A DNA stretch of 35,095 nt from Planctomycetaceae bacterium (GCA_021371965.1 JAJFVE010000060.1:1-35095), one strand, 5' to 3'. Positions 1-8,124 are shown, numbered from the stretch's first letter. The notes: generated by a model from the letters alone, not told the origin. Translations and numbers: made by a program.

Positions 1-636
1 GGCAAGGGTTCCGCCCAGGCGCTGGCCGCGCACAAGGCCCGCGTGATCGTGACCGAAATCGACCCGATCTGCGCCCTGCAGGCGTACATGGCAGGCTTCC
101 CGGTGATGACGGTCGAAGACGCGCTGGGCATCGCCGACATCTACGTCACCACCACCGGCAACTGCGACATCATCACGGCCAAGCACATGGCCAAGATGAA
201 AGACCAGGCCATCGTCTGCAACATCGGGCACTTTGACAACGAGATCCAAGTCAAGGAGCTCAACGAGTGGCCCAAGATCAAGATCACGCAGATCAAGCCC
301 GAGTCGGCCGGCGCGGTCGACATGTACACCTTCCCCGACGGGCACAGCATTTACATGCTGGCCAAGGGCCGCCTGGTGAACCTCGGCTGCGCGACGGGCC
401 ACCCCAGCTTCGTGATGAGCAACTCGTTCACCAACCAGACGCTGGCGCAGATCGACCTGTGGACCAACGAGCGAGGCATCGGCGTGTACCGCCTGGACAA
501 GAAGCTCGACGAAGAAGTCGCCCGCCTGCACGTGGAAAAACTCGGCGGCAAACTCACCCGCCTGTCGAGCAAACAGGCCGCCTACCTGGGCCTGTCCGTC
601 AACGGCCCCTACAAGGCGGAGCACTATCGGTACTAA
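1..636 (+). CDS. ahcY: Adenosylhomocysteinase, C-terminal part (5' end outside window)
   Basis: The reading frame is open from base 1, so the gene begins upstream; 211 C-terminal residues are present. The protein hydrolyses S-adenosylhomocysteine to adenosine and homocysteine, clearing the inhibitory product of SAM-dependent methylation in the cytoplasm. Family signatures seen are GKGSAQAL (end of the NAD-binding glycine loop), [21 protein letters not shown], the NIGHFDNEI segment, [17 protein letters not shown] and the C-terminal KAEHYRY with the Lys-Tyr pair that reaches the partner subunit's NAD site. The stop TAA (634-636) is already part of the following AATTTCC heptamer array, and a good terminator follows at 679-720. 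Identification is secure; only the N-terminal half cannot be judged. Confidence 0.97.
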   Translation, partial: GKGSAQALAAHKARVIVTEIDPICALQAYMAGFPVMTVEDALGIADIYVTTTGNCDIITAKHMAKMKDQAIVCNIGHFDNEIQVKELNEWPKIKITQIKPESAGAVDMYTFPDGHSIYMLAKGRLVNLGCATGHPSFVMSNSFTNQTLAQIDLWTNERGIGVYRLDKKLDEEVARLHVEKLGGKLTRLSSKQAAYLGLSVNGPYKAEHYRY

Positions 637-676
637 TTTCCAATTTCCAATTTACAATTTCCAATTGAACAACAGA
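634..676. repeat. One-armed heptamer array, AATTTCC type
   Basis: AATTTCC is iterated about 4.5 times at strict 7-nt period (third unit AATTTAC), followed by the tail GAACAACAG. It begins at the ahcY stop codon. A two-armed relative with the same tail lies at 26966-27075; here I find no complementary arm. Confidence 0.85.
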
Positions 677-678
677 CC

Positions 679-720
679 CCGGGCGGCGCGGAACAAACTC
701 CTCGCCGCCCGGTTCTTTTT
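679..720 (+). terminator. Rho-independent terminator of ahcY
   Basis: A 10-bp GC stem, CCGGGCGGCG (679-688) with CGCCGCCCGG (703-712), and a 14-nt loop is followed by the T-rich TTCTTTTT (713-720). It is 43 bases after the ahcY stop. Confidence 0.8.
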
Positions 721-739
721 CTGCACATGGATCGGGGAC

Positions 740-859
740 ATTGGGCCACAAAGACACAGAGAAGAACGAGGGGGATTTAGAATAAGAAAAGCGAAGGTGC
801 ATTCTGATTTGTCCTTTGACATTCTTCCCCTCTGTGATCTCTGTGCCGCTGTGGCCCAA
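740..859. repeat. CACAGAG-family dyad
   Basis: The left arm starts TTGGGCCACAAAGACACAGA at 741. The right arm ends CTGTGCCGCTGTGGCCCAA at 859 and is its imperfect reverse complement; the outer ten bases are perfect. Purine-rich left arm and pyrimidine-rich right arm surround a variable centre. It is one of about nine family members in the window. Confidence 0.85.
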
Positions 860-869
860 GATCGACCCG

Positions 870-1010
870 GCGGAGTTCTTCGCCCCGTCTGGGGCGACTG
901 ATAGTAGCCCCGGGTGGAGCGGCGATGTTGTCTATCGCCGCGGAACCCGGGGTTACAATTCTCCCTTGATCCGGAGCCCCGGAGGGGCGATTGAATCGGG
1001 GACAAAGCGG
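870..1010. repeat. Cluster of GC hairpins in the ahcY-dapB gap
   Basis: Three adjacent hairpins are visible: CGCCCC (881-886) with GGGGCG (891-896); a two-tier hairpin GTAGCCCCGGGT (904-915) with ACCCGGGGTTAC (945-956) enclosing GCGGCGAT (919-926) and ATCGCCGC (934-941); and GCCCC with GGGGC around 976-988. I see no coding potential and no convincing promoter for dapB here. Confidence 0.65.
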
Positions 1011-1070
1011 GGGCGCCGTTGATTTCCCGCATGGATTAGGTTACTTGTGACGTCGAAAGGTCTGACCATC

Positions 1071-1862
1071 ATGATTAAGATCGCGATCACGGGCGCGGGG
1101 GGACGCATGGGGCGGCGCATTGCGGCGCTGGCTATCGAGGCCGAGCAGTTTGACATCGTCGCGGCTGTCGAGGCCGCGGGGCAGCCGGCGCTGGGAGCCG
1201 ACATCGGCGAACTTGCCGGCGTGGGGCATTTCGGGCTGGCGGTCTCGCAGGAGATGGCAACCCTGCCGCAGGTGCTCATCGACTTCTCGCTGCCCGAGGG
1301 CACGATGGAGTGGCTGAAGGTCTGCCGCAGCAGCGGCTGTGCGATGGTCATCGGCACAACGGGGCTGACCGACAGCCAGCGGGCAGAGATCGCCGACGCG
1401 GCGGCGACGATCCCCATCGTCCATGCGGCCAATATGTCCGTGGGCGTCAACGTGCTGCTCATGCTGGTGGCGCAGGCGGCCGCGGCGCTGGGGGCCGACT
1501 ACGACATCGAGATCTCCGAGACGCACCACCGCTTCAAGAAGGACGCGCCTTCCGGAACGGCGATCGCGCTGGCCAAGTCGATCTGCGCGGCCACCGGCAA
1601 GGAGTACGGCGAGGTGGCGGTTCTGGGCCGCGGGGGCCTGTGCCCGCGGAACCCCGGCGAGATCGGGATGCATGCCCTGCGCGTGGGCGACACCGTCGGC
1701 GAGCACACAGTGCACTTCGGCAACCTGGGCGAGACACTCACGCTGGGCCACGTCGCCCATACGCGCGACAACTTCGCCCGCGGCGCCCTGCGAGCGGCCC
1801 AGTGGCTGGCCGGCAAAACACCCGGACTCTATGACATGCTGGATGTACTTGGCTTGAAATAG
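1071..1862 (+). CDS. dapB: 4-hydroxy-tetrahydrodipicolinate reductase
   Basis: This is the NAD(P)H-dependent reductase of the diaminopimelate/lysine pathway, cytoplasmic, normally a homotetramer. The 263 residues match the usual length. The N-terminal Rossmann loop GAGGRMG is at 8-14; VIGTTG (93-98) and the catalytic segment THHRFKKDAPSGTA (151-164), with the catalytic His pair and the Lys after it, are typical. I chose ATG 1071 because it puts the dinucleotide loop at the expected distance and has GAAAGG at 1055-1060; an in-frame GTG at 1047 would add eight residues of no family character. It is flanked by repeats on both sides, so it is probably a single-gene unit. Identification is secure; cofactor preference is not readable by eye. 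Confidence 0.96.
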   Translation: MIKIAITGAGGRMGRRIAALAIEAEQFDIVAAVEAAGQPALGADIGELAGVGHFGLAVSQEMATLPQVLIDFSLPEGTMEWLKVCRSSGCAMVIGTTGLTDSQRAEIADAAATIPIVHAANMSVGVNVLLMLVAQAAAALGADYDIEISETHHRFKKDAPSGTAIALAKSICAATGKEYGEVAVLGRGGLCPRNPGEIGMHALRVGDTVGEHTVHFGNLGETLTLGHVAHTRDNFARGALRAAQWLAGKTPGLYDMLDVLGLK

Positions 1863-1868
1863 CAACTT

Positions 1869-1957
1869 ACCACAGAGGCACAGAGAAGGCGGAGAAAGAC
1901 CAAGAAGATGAAGTTGTTGTCTTCCTTCTTCCTCGCTTTGCTCTGTGTCTCTGTGGT
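1869..1957. repeat. CACAGAG-family dyad
   Basis: The left arm, from ACCACAGAGGCACAGAGAAG (1869), and right arm, ending GCTCTGTGTCTCTGTGGT (1957), are reverse complements over the outer 18 or so bases. Units of about 8 nt (CCACAGAG, GCACAGAG) are iterated. It lies seven bases after the dapB stop and ends 36 bases before the next start. Confidence 0.88.
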
Positions 1958-1993
1958 CAATGACTCCCTGACGCTTTATTGAAAGAAACCGCC

Positions 1994-3016
1994 ATGCCGA
2001 TAGATTTGCGCAGCGACACGATTACGAAACCCACGCCCGAGATGCGAGCGGCCATCGCGGCTGCTGAAGTGGGCGATGATGTGTTGGGCGACGACCCCAC
2101 CGTCATCGCCCTGGAAAAGAAGACGGCGGAGATTCTGGGCAAAGAGGCCGCCCTCTATACGCCTTCGGGCACGATGGCCAACCAGATCGCCATTCGCTGC
2201 CACACGCGCTCGGGCGACGAAGTCGTCACTGACGCCAACGCCCACTGCCACTTTTACGAGGTCGGCGCGCCGGCGGCGCTTTCGGGCGTGACCATGCGCT
2301 TGATCGACGCCAAACGAGGGATCTTCACCGCCGACGACCTGGCGGCCGCCATCCGCCCGGCCAACGTGCACTTCCCCCAGCCGTCGCTGGTGTGCATCGA
2401 GAACACGCACAATCGTGGCGGCGGAAGCATCTGGCCGCTGGAAACGCTGGCCGGCGTGTCTGCCGAGGCCCACAAGCGCGGCATGAAACTGCACATGGAC
2501 GGGGCGCGGCTCTGGAACGCTGCCGTCGCCAGCGGCATTTGCGAAGCCGACTTCGCCAAGCACGTCGACTCCGTCAGCGTATGCTTCTCGAAGGGGCTCG
2601 GGGCGCCGGTAGGCTCGGCCGTGGCGGGGACGAAAGAGTTCATTGCCCGAGCGCGGCGAGTGCGAAAGCTCTTTGGCGGCGGGATGCGGCAAGTGGGGAT
2701 CATCGCAGCCGGGGCCTTGTATGCACTGGAGCACAATCGTGCGCGCCTGGCCGACGATCATGCCAACGCAAAGACACTGGCGGCAGGCCTGGCCGCTCTG
2801 CCCGGGGTCAAGCTCGATCCCAAGAGCGTCGAGACCAATATCGTCTTCTTCGACGTACTAACCATGCCTGCTGCCGATCTGGCCGCCAAGCTCGAAAAGG
2901 CGGGCGTGTGGTTGATGGCCTTGGGTCCCAACTCCTGCCGCGCGGTCACGTGCCTGGAAGTCGGCGCCGAGGACATCGAGCGGGCGCTGGTTATCGTTAA
3001 GAAGATTCTTTGCTAA
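1994..3016 (+). CDS. ltaE: Low-specificity L-threonine aldolase (PLP, fold type I)
   Basis: The enzyme cleaves L-threonine or allo-threonine to glycine and acetaldehyde, feeding glycine and C1 metabolism. The 340 residues are the normal family length. Markers are IDLRSDTIT at 3-11, [11 protein letters not shown] at 26-36, the phosphate-binding PSGTMANQ (57-64), [10 protein letters not shown] (167-176) containing the pyridine-nitrogen Asp, and the Schiff-base lysine K200 in [15 protein letters not shown] 1994 starts directly at the conserved N-terminus; a TTG at 1979 in frame would only add five residues. It follows dapB after a repeat dyad and precedes endonuclease V after another, so co-transcription is uncertain. 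The family is clear; preference for L- or allo-threonine cannot be told. Confidence 0.93.
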   Translation: MPIDLRSDTITKPTPEMRAAIAAAEVGDDVLGDDPTVIALEKKTAEILGKEAALYTPSGTMANQIAIRCHTRSGDEVVTDANAHCHFYEVGAPAALSGVTMRLIDAKRGIFTADDLAAAIRPANVHFPQPSLVCIENTHNRGGGSIWPLETLAGVSAEAHKRGMKLHMDGARLWNAAVASGICEADFAKHVDSVSVCFSKGLGAPVGSAVAGTKEFIARARRVRKLFGGGMRQVGIIAAGALYALEHNRARLADDHANAKTLAAGLAALPGVKLDPKSVETNIVFFDVLTMPAADLAAKLEKAGVWLMALGPNSCRAVTCLEVGAEDIERALVIVKKILC

Positions 3017-3025
3017 GGCCGCGGT

Positions 3026-3131
3026 ATTGGGCCACAGAGGCGCAGAGAACACAGAGAAGAACGCAAAGGTCGAGAAACGGAATGTGGTTTCTAACCCGCC
3101 TCTTCTCGCTTTTCTCTGTGTCTCTGTGGCC
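3026..3131. repeat. CACAGAG-family dyad
   Basis: The left arm GGGCCACAGAGGCGCAGAGA begins at 3029 and continues with ACACAGAGAAGAACGC. The right arm CTCTGTGTCTCTGTGGCC ends at about 3131. It occupies almost the whole gap between the threonine aldolase stop and nfi. Confidence 0.88.
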
Positions 3132-3166
3132 GATATTCCCCGGCCGAGGATGAAGGCGGAACCTTC

Positions 3167-3853
3167 ATGCACCGCCACCGCTGGGACATTTCGCCCAAAG
3201 AGGCCATCGCGCTGCAGCGCCGCTTGGCGCGGAATGTGATCATCAAGCAAATGCGCGCACCGGTGCGCACCATCGCCGGCACGGACTGTGCCTTCCTGGA
3301 TGACGGCAAGAAGATCGCGGCCGTGGCTGTGCTGTGCGACGCGCGGACGCTGGCGCCGCTGGCGTCGGCTGTGGAGGTGCGAGCGTGCAGGTTCCCATAC
3401 GTGCCGGGGCTGCTGAGTTTTCGCGAGGCCCCTGCCGTGATCGCGGCCATCGAGAGGCTGCCGCACCGGCCTGACCTGCTGATGTGCGACGGGCAGGGGA
3501 TCGCGCACCCGCGCGGGCTGGGGCTGGCCAGCCACGTCGGGCTGCTGCTGGATTTGCCGACGATCGGCGTGGCCAAGAGCCGCCTCTGCGGCGAGCATCG
3601 CTGCCCTGGCTCAAATCGCGGCAATCACGCGCAACTGATCTTCGACGGCAACAAGGTTGGCGTGGCCCTGCGCACACGAGACGGCGTGAATCCGCTGTAC
3701 ATCTCCGTCGGCCATCGCATCACGCTGGAGCAGGCGATCCGCTGGACGCTCCGCGCCAGCCGCTACCGCCTGCCCGAGCCCACCCGCCTGGCGCACCAGA
3801 CGGTGACGCGCGTCAAAGAATTCGCCACAAAGGCACAGAGGACTCACAGGTAG
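3167..3853 (+). CDS. nfi: Endonuclease V, deoxyinosine-specific
   Basis: The enzyme nicks DNA one nucleotide 3' of hypoxanthine, and of some mismatches, to start repair. The 228-residue protein shows the catalytic acids D40 (IAGTDCAF), E87 in the conserved wedge PYVPGLLSFRE (77-87) and D108 in CDGQGIAHPRGLG, then the helix to VAKSRL with K137. The start at ATG 3167 fits the family N-terminus. The last residues (EFATKAQRTHR) are not family sequence: the frame runs into the left arm of a CACAGAG dyad (3824-3907) and stops at TAG 3851-3853 inside it, so the native tail was probably replaced. The conserved core is complete, so activity is likely. Confidence 0.93.
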   Translation: MHRHRWDISPKEAIALQRRLARNVIIKQMRAPVRTIAGTDCAFLDDGKKIAAVAVLCDARTLAPLASAVEVRACRFPYVPGLLSFREAPAVIAAIERLPHRPDLLMCDGQGIAHPRGLGLASHVGLLLDLPTIGVAKSRLCGEHRCPGSNRGNHAQLIFDGNKVGVALRTRDGVNPLYISVGHRITLEQAIRWTLRASRYRLPEPTRLAHQTVTRVKEFATKAQRTHR

Positions 3854-3907
3854 AAACAAGACGCATTCATTCCCTGTCTTTCTCAGCAGACTCTGTGCCT
3901 CTGTGGT
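3824..3907. repeat. CACAGAG-family dyad overlapping the nfi 3' end
   Basis: The left arm, from GCCACAAAGGCACAGAG (3824), continues to the nfi stop. The right arm ACTCTGTGCCTCTGTGGT ends at 3907. Unlike other copies, the left arm is translated as the last residues of Nfi. Confidence 0.85.
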
Positions 3908-3984
3908 AAGGTGTTGGTGGGTGACAACACCTGTTTCGAGGGCTATAGTTATCGCCATTGGCATACCCGGAGAAGGCGGCATAC

Positions 3985-5127
3985 ATGACGAACTTGGCCT
4001 TGGCGGAATCTATTCTGGATCGCACGTTCTTGGACAACGAGCTATGGCGTTGGGCCGTCCTGCTCGGGGCGATCCTGCTGAGTTTCGTGGCCGGCAAGAT
4101 CGTCTCAATCCTCCTGTCGCGCCAAGCCTCCCGGCTCAACGAACAGGGCCGCCTGCACATCCTGGCGATGATGCTCTCGAGCATCTCGCGGCCGGCGGTC
4201 ATGCTGGCGCTGGCGGCGGGGCTTAGCGTGGCCGGCAACTTCATGGTGCTGACGTACCTGCGCCGCTCCCCCACCACAACCGGGCCCGCCGAGACTTTGC
4301 AGTCGCTGCGACCGTTCTGGAACAACACCTGCGCCGCCATCGCGGCTATCGGCGTGTCGTGGATGGTCTTCAGCCTCGTCGACATCGTCGCGTACTTGTT
4401 GCACAAGTACGCCGCCCGCGCCGAGACAATGCTCGACGTGCAGATCGTCCCGCTGATCCGCAAGGCATTGCGCGTCTTCGTGGTCGTCGTGGCGATGGTC
4501 TTCATCGCACAGAACATCTTCGAGTTGGAGATCGGCCCGCTGCTGGCCGGGCTGGGCGTGGGCGGCTTGGCCTTCGCCCTGGCGGCCAAGGACATGCTGG
4601 CGAACTTCTTCGGCTCGGTCACGATCTTTACCGATCGGCCCTTCGCATTGGGGCATCGCATCGTCGTCAAGGGCTATGACGGGGTGGTCGAGGAAGTCGG
4701 CTTTCGCTCGACGCGCATCCGCACGCTCGAGGGCAACCTCGTGACGGTCCCCAACTCGGTGGTGGCCAACGAGCCGGTGGAGAACATCGGCAGCCGCCAG
4801 ACGATCCGGCGGCTGCTGAACCTGACGATTCCCTATAACACGCCGCCGGAGAAGGTGCAGCGGGCCGTGGAGATCGTCCGCTCGATGCTCGAGCAGCGCA
4901 AGGCCTCCTTCACCGCCGATCTGCCGCCACGGGTGTACTTCAACGAGTTTAACGCCGACAGCCTGAACGTCCAGGTGCTGTACTGGTTTGCCCCGCCGGA
5001 CTGGTGGGCGTACCTCGCGTTTAACCACGACTTCAATATGGAGCTGCTGCGGCGGTTCAAGGAGGAAGGCATCGAGTTCGCCTTCCCGACGCGAACGCTG
5101 CACGTCAAGAACGAAGACCGCCAATGA
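3985..5127 (+). CDS. MscS-family mechanosensitive ion channel
   Basis: This is a small-conductance mechanosensitive channel of the inner membrane that relieves turgor on osmotic downshock. The 380 residues have hydrophobic segments near 22-45, 62-84, 112-139 and 161-179, then the pore-lining helix IGPLLAGLGVGGLAFALAAK (183-202), followed by the diagnostic DMLANFFGSVTIFTDRPF and the beta-domain (VEEVGFRSTRIRT, NLVTVPNS). The C-terminal alpha/beta domain is complete. ATG 3985 has GGAGAAGGCGG at 3970-3980; an upstream TTG (3958) is less likely. The stop overlaps the galK start by ATGA, indicating translational coupling with an enzyme of unrelated function. I give no gene symbol because MscS, YnaI and YbdG subgroups cannot be separated by eye. 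Confidence 0.92.
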   Translation: MTNLALAESILDRTFLDNELWRWAVLLGAILLSFVAGKIVSILLSRQASRLNEQGRLHILAMMLSSISRPAVMLALAAGLSVAGNFMVLTYLRRSPTTTGPAETLQSLRPFWNNTCAAIAAIGVSWMVFSLVDIVAYLLHKYAARAETMLDVQIVPLIRKALRVFVVVVAMVFIAQNIFELEIGPLLAGLGVGGLAFALAAKDMLANFFGSVTIFTDRPFALGHRIVVKGYDGVVEEVGFRSTRIRTLEGNLVTVPNSVVANEPVENIGSRQTIRRLLNLTIPYNTPPEKVQRAVEIVRSMLEQRKASFTADLPPRVYFNEFNADSLNVQVLYWFAPPDWWAYLAFNHDFNMELLRRFKEEGIEFAFPTRTLHVKNEDRQ

Positions 5128-6290
5128 GCATGAACATGAAGAACTTGCAGCAACTTTTTGAAGAACGGTACGGCCGCGCGCCGGCAGGCATTGTCCGCGC
5201 CCCGGGGCGGGTGAACCTCATCGGCGAGCACACCGACTACAATGACGGGTTCGTGCTGCCCATCGCCATCAATCGCAGCACGCTGGCGGCCTGGGCGCCG
5301 CGCGAGGGCTCGACCATCCGCATGGCATCGGCGCAGAGCGACCGCCCGGCCGTCGTCGATCTGGCCACCGTGAGCAAAGGCGAGCCGGCGTGGGCGAACT
5401 ATCCGCGCGGGGTGATCGCCGGCCTGCTGGGGGCGGGCGTAAAGCTTGGCGGGGCGGACCTGTTCTTCGACAGCGACGTGCCGCTGGGCGGCGGGCTGTC
5501 GTCGTCGGCCTCGCTTGAGGTGGCGACCGCCCTTGCGCTGCTGACGGCCGCCGGGGCGAAGATGGACGACCGCACGCTGGCCTTGCTGTGCCAGAAGGCC
5601 GAGCACGATTTCGCCGGAACGCCGTGCGGGATCATGGATCAGTCCATCGCCATCATGGGCCGCGCCGGCCACGCCCTGCTGCTGGACTGCCGCAGCGGCG
5701 CCGTCGAGCAGGTGCCCTTCGACGATCCGACCAAGGTGCTGCTGGTGGCCGACACGCAGGTCAAGCACGAGCTCTCCGATGGCGGGTACGCCGCCCGACG
5801 CGACCAGTGCTACGCCGCGGCCGCCATGCTGGGCGTCAAAATGCTCCGCGACGTGACGCCCGCCCAGATCGAAAAGGCCGCAGCCGCCGGCACGCTCCAA
5901 GGGAAAGAACTCCGCCGCGCCCGCCACGCCGTGGGCGAGATCGCCCGCACCGTCGAGGCCGTCGCCGCCCTAAAGGCCGGCGATTATTCGACATTCGGCA
6001 AACTGATGTACGCCTCGCACGAGTCGCTGGCGGGCGATTACGATGTGAGCTGCGAAGAGCTGGACGCTATCGTCGCCTCGGCCGCCAAGTGCAGCGGCGT
6101 GTATGGGGCAAGGATGACCGGCGGAGGTTTCGGCGGCTGCGCGATCATCCTGGCCGACGCTGCCGCCGCCGACGCGGTGTGCAAGAAGGTGGCGGATGAT
6201 TTCGAGCGGCAGTTCACGCGCCGCTGCCCGATCTTCGCCACGCATGCCTGCACCGGCGCTGAAACAGTAGCACGGGCATCTTGCCCGTGA
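5124..6290 (+). CDS. galK: Galactokinase (GHMP kinase)
   Basis: It phosphorylates galactose at C1, the first step of the Leloir pathway. All three GHMP motifs are present: GRVNLIGEHTDYNDG (28-42, galactokinase signature), the ATP loop PLGGGLSSSAS (120-130) and GARMTGGGFGG near the C-terminus. The catalytic Asp is D172 in CGIMDQ. Length is 388 against a usual 380-390. The ATG lies in the ATGA overlap with the mechanosensitive channel gene. No galT, galE or mutarotase gene is nearby. The final residues ETVARASCP come from a CACGGGC hairpin repeat: the frame passes through GTAGCACGGGC out of phase with its TAG and stops at the far side of the hairpin. Confidence 0.95.
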   Translation: MSMNMKNLQQLFEERYGRAPAGIVRAPGRVNLIGEHTDYNDGFVLPIAINRSTLAAWAPREGSTIRMASAQSDRPAVVDLATVSKGEPAWANYPRGVIAGLLGAGVKLGGADLFFDSDVPLGGGLSSSASLEVATALALLTAAGAKMDDRTLALLCQKAEHDFAGTPCGIMDQSIAIMGRAGHALLLDCRSGAVEQVPFDDPTKVLLVADTQVKHELSDGGYAARRDQCYAAAAMLGVKMLRDVTPAQIEKAAAAGTLQGKELRRARHAVGEIARTVEAVAALKAGDYSTFGKLMYASHESLAGDYDVSCEELDAIVASAAKCSGVYGARMTGGGFGGCAIILADAAAADAVCKKVADDFERQFTRRCPIFATHACTGAETVARASCP

Positions 6291-6367
6291 GTAGCATGGG
6301 CGTCTCGCCCATGCTCCCCGTACTTCGAAGCTCAGGGACACGCACAACGGAGTTGTGCGTGGCACCC
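6268..6367. repeat. Composite hairpin element: CACGGGC + CATGGGCG + CGCACAAC modules
   Basis: Three hairpins lie in a row: CACGGGCATCTTGCCCGTG (6271-6289), CATGGGCGTCTCGCCCATG (6295-6313) and CGCACAACGGAGTTGTGCG (6341-6359) within a longer block 6333-6367. The last two, with a variable spacer, recur in reverse orientation at 13126-13200. The element covers the galK 3' end and the convergent gap to the methyltransferase. Confidence 0.9.
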
Positions 6368-6375
6368 GTCTTACC

Positions 6376-7764
6376 CTACGCGCCGAATTCCTTTCGCGCC
6401 TTGGCGATGATGCGGTCCAACCCCTCGCGGCGGTGGGCGGTCAGTTCGTAGGTGTACTGGGAGGGCTTATCGGCGGCGATGGCGGCGGCTTTCTTCAGCA
6501 GCGTCTGGTGGTCGCCGGTCCAGCTTCCGCGGGGGCGCTGGTCGCTGACGGCCGCGTTCCAGACGAAGTCGCGGTAGTTTTCCAGCGTCATGTCGGCCTG
6601 GAGGAATCCGCCGCTGCGGAGGCCTTCCTCGACGACGGCCACCACGTCGCCCTCGCGCGGGGCGACGTTGGCGCGCACGCCCTCGGCGAAGTGCTTGGCC
6701 TCAATGTCGATGATGAGCTGCTGGGGGCTGAAGATCTCGTCCATCCACAGTCCGCCGGCGCCTTCGACGCCCCAGAGGCCGAAGACGCGCGCCAGGATGC
6801 AGCCGGCGGTTTTTTCGATCGCGGCCTGGGCGTCGGGGGCCTTGGAAGTCACCAATAACAACTCGCCCCAGGGCGTGGGCATGTTGAAGAACTCGCGCAC
6901 CTTGCGGCGCGTCATCAGGGCCAGCACGTGCTGGGGGCCGCTGAAGGAGACCGTCGAGGCGGCCCAGTTGGGCGTGAACAGGCGGATCGATGGCGGGCCC
7001 ATCTTCTCGACGCCGCACTCGCGGAAGATCGTGTAGGCGCCGATGTTCTCGGCCAGGGTCTGCGCCCAGGCCATGTGCCAGTCCGAGGGGGCGGTGACGC
7101 CCATGATCGGGATCGGGTCGACGCACGAGACCTGCACGCCCTTGTCGTGGTACTCCAGCGCCAGGTCGACCGAGTCGCCGGCGAACTGCAGCGGCGAGAT
7201 GATTTCGGTGCCCACGGCCGGGCGGAACCCCATCACCGCGTCCATCTCGATGAAGTACCGCATCATGGCTTCGCTGTGGATGAGCCCGAAGGGTCCGGGG
7301 CGGCGCAGGTAAACGCACCGGAGGTAGTGGGCCATGATGAATCGCATCTCCGGCGGCACGTCCTGCGGCACGCCGGCCGTGTTGGGGGCGACGACGCCTT
7401 CCTCTGCCAGCGCCAACACGAGCTTGGTGTGGCGGATCACGTCGGCCGTCGAGTGCAGCTTGATCTGCCCGTCGGCCGGATCGAACCAGTGCGTGTTGAG
7501 ATACGAGTTGAAGAGGCTCAGCTTGTCGACGGGTTTGACGACGAGCTCTTCGGGCTTGGAGCCGAATCGCGTCCGCACCTCGTCGGCGTAATGCTGGGCT
7601 ACCTGCGGCGGCACGCACACGCGGCCGTTCTTGAGGGGCAGCTTGCCCTGGAGCTTCTTGATAGTGGCGGGATTGGGAACGGAGAAACCGACGCGATCCA
7701 TCAGCTTGACCGCATCCGCCCAGATCCGCTCGACATTCAATTCATTGAGATTGATGAATTCCAC
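6376..7764 (-). CDS. MttB-family (trimethylamine methyltransferase-like) corrinoid methyltransferase, non-pyrrolysine
   Basis: The family comprises TIM-barrel enzymes that move a methyl group from a quaternary or tertiary amine to a corrinoid protein. The 462 residues show family features such as VGFSVPNPATI near the N-terminus, the CVYLRRPGPFG region, the GFRPAVGTEIISPLQFAGDS block and the C-terminal HRREGLDRIIAKARKEFG. The frame has no internal amber codon, so this is a non-Pyl member, like the glycine-betaine, proline-betaine or carnitine enzymes; its substrate is unknown. The start is GTG (7762-7764) with AGGAG on the minus strand about ten bases upstream. No cognate corrinoid protein or methyltetrahydrofolate transferase gene is adjacent. 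It is divergent from the mntA-hepT-hps operon. Confidence 0.78.
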   Translation of the reverse strand: MEFINLNELNVERIWADAVKLMDRVGFSVPNPATIKKLQGKLPLKNGRVCVPPQVAQHYADEVRTRFGSKPEELVVKPVDKLSLFNSYLNTHWFDPADGQIKLHSTADVIRHTKLVLALAEEGVVAPNTAGVPQDVPPEMRFIMAHYLRCVYLRRPGPFGLIHSEAMMRYFIEMDAVMGFRPAVGTEIISPLQFAGDSVDLALEYHDKGVQVSCVDPIPIMGVTAPSDWHMAWAQTLAENIGAYTIFRECGVEKMGPPSIRLFTPNWAASTVSFSGPQHVLALMTRRKVREFFNMPTPWGELLLVTSKAPDAQAAIEKTAGCILARVFGLWGVEGAGGLWMDEIFSPQQLIIDIEAKHFAEGVRANVAPREGDVVAVVEEGLRSGGFLQADMTLENYRDFVWNAAVSDQRPRGSWTGDHQTLLKKAAAIAADKPSQYTYELTAHRREGLDRIIAKARKEFGA

Positions 7765-7788
7765 TTGTGCTTGCTCCTGCGCGGGTTA

Positions 7789-7817
7789 GTGACATACTCC
7801 TTCAGCGGCCGTATAAT
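7789..7817 (+). promoter_or_regulatory. Sigma70-type promoter of the mntA-hepT-hps-phi operon
   Basis: GTGACA (7789-7794), a 17-nt spacer and a perfect TATAAT (7812-7817). Predicted transcription would start near 7824, only about ten bases before the mntA ATG (7834) and within or next to its GAAAGG (7822-7827), giving a very short leader. Confidence 0.75.
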
Positions 7818-7833
7818 AAGCGAAAGGTGCCAG

Positions 7834-8124
7834 ATGAAAAAAGAACGGGTTATCGAAATCCTGCGAGAAAATCACGACCGCATGGCGGAGTTCCACGTCA
7901 AGTCGCTGTCGATTTTCGGCTCCGTTGCGCGTGATGAGGCCACGGACAAGAGCGACGTGGACATCCTGGTTGAGTTTTCCGAAACGATAGATTTGTTCAA
8001 ATTCGCAGAGCTAAGGCTGCTTCTGGAAGAGATACTGGGCGCCAAGGTAGATCTTGTAACACGCAAAGGTCTTCGCCAAGAGATGCGGGAAGAGGTCTTG
8101 AAGGAGGCGGTCGATGCCGCCTAG
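7834..8124 (+). CDS. mntA: MntA-type minimal nucleotidyltransferase (antitoxin)
   Basis: A 96-residue protein of the Pol-beta superfamily minimal nucleotidyltransferase group. The active-site strand is GSVARDEATDKSDVDILV, with GS at 29-30 and the metal-binding acids D41 and D43. In characterised MntA-HepT pairs this protein is the antitoxin and AMPylates the toxin's tyrosine; the same role is inferred here because the HepT-like gene follows with an 11-base overlap. The frame is open far upstream, but ATG 7834 has GAAAGG (7822-7827) and is directly behind the TATAAT promoter, and the family N-terminus fits. Confidence 0.88.
   Translation: MKKERVIEILRENHDRMAEFHVKSLSIFGSVARDEATDKSDVDILVEFSETIDLFKFAELRLLLEEILGAKVDLVTRKGLRQEMREEVLKEAVDAA

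Noticed and set aside
665..1032. Several 70-130 residue open frames between ahcY and dapB
   Set aside because: They read through a terminator, a CACAGAG dyad and hairpins; composition follows the repeats, not codon use.
1041..1865. Long reverse-strand frames opposite dapB and most other genes
   Set aside because: High-GC coding sequence gives long antisense frames. They lack motifs, and the sense frames encode clear families.
6291..6365. Short frames on both strands with texts such as GRPCYSRARCPCY
   Set aside because: They are translations of the CATGGGCG/CACGGGC hairpins, repeated at several loci with the same text; no ribosome sites or coding signature.
6376..7764. Pyrrolysine-containing methyltransferase
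   Set aside because: The frame is open throughout without an internal TAG, so there is no sign of Pyl use.
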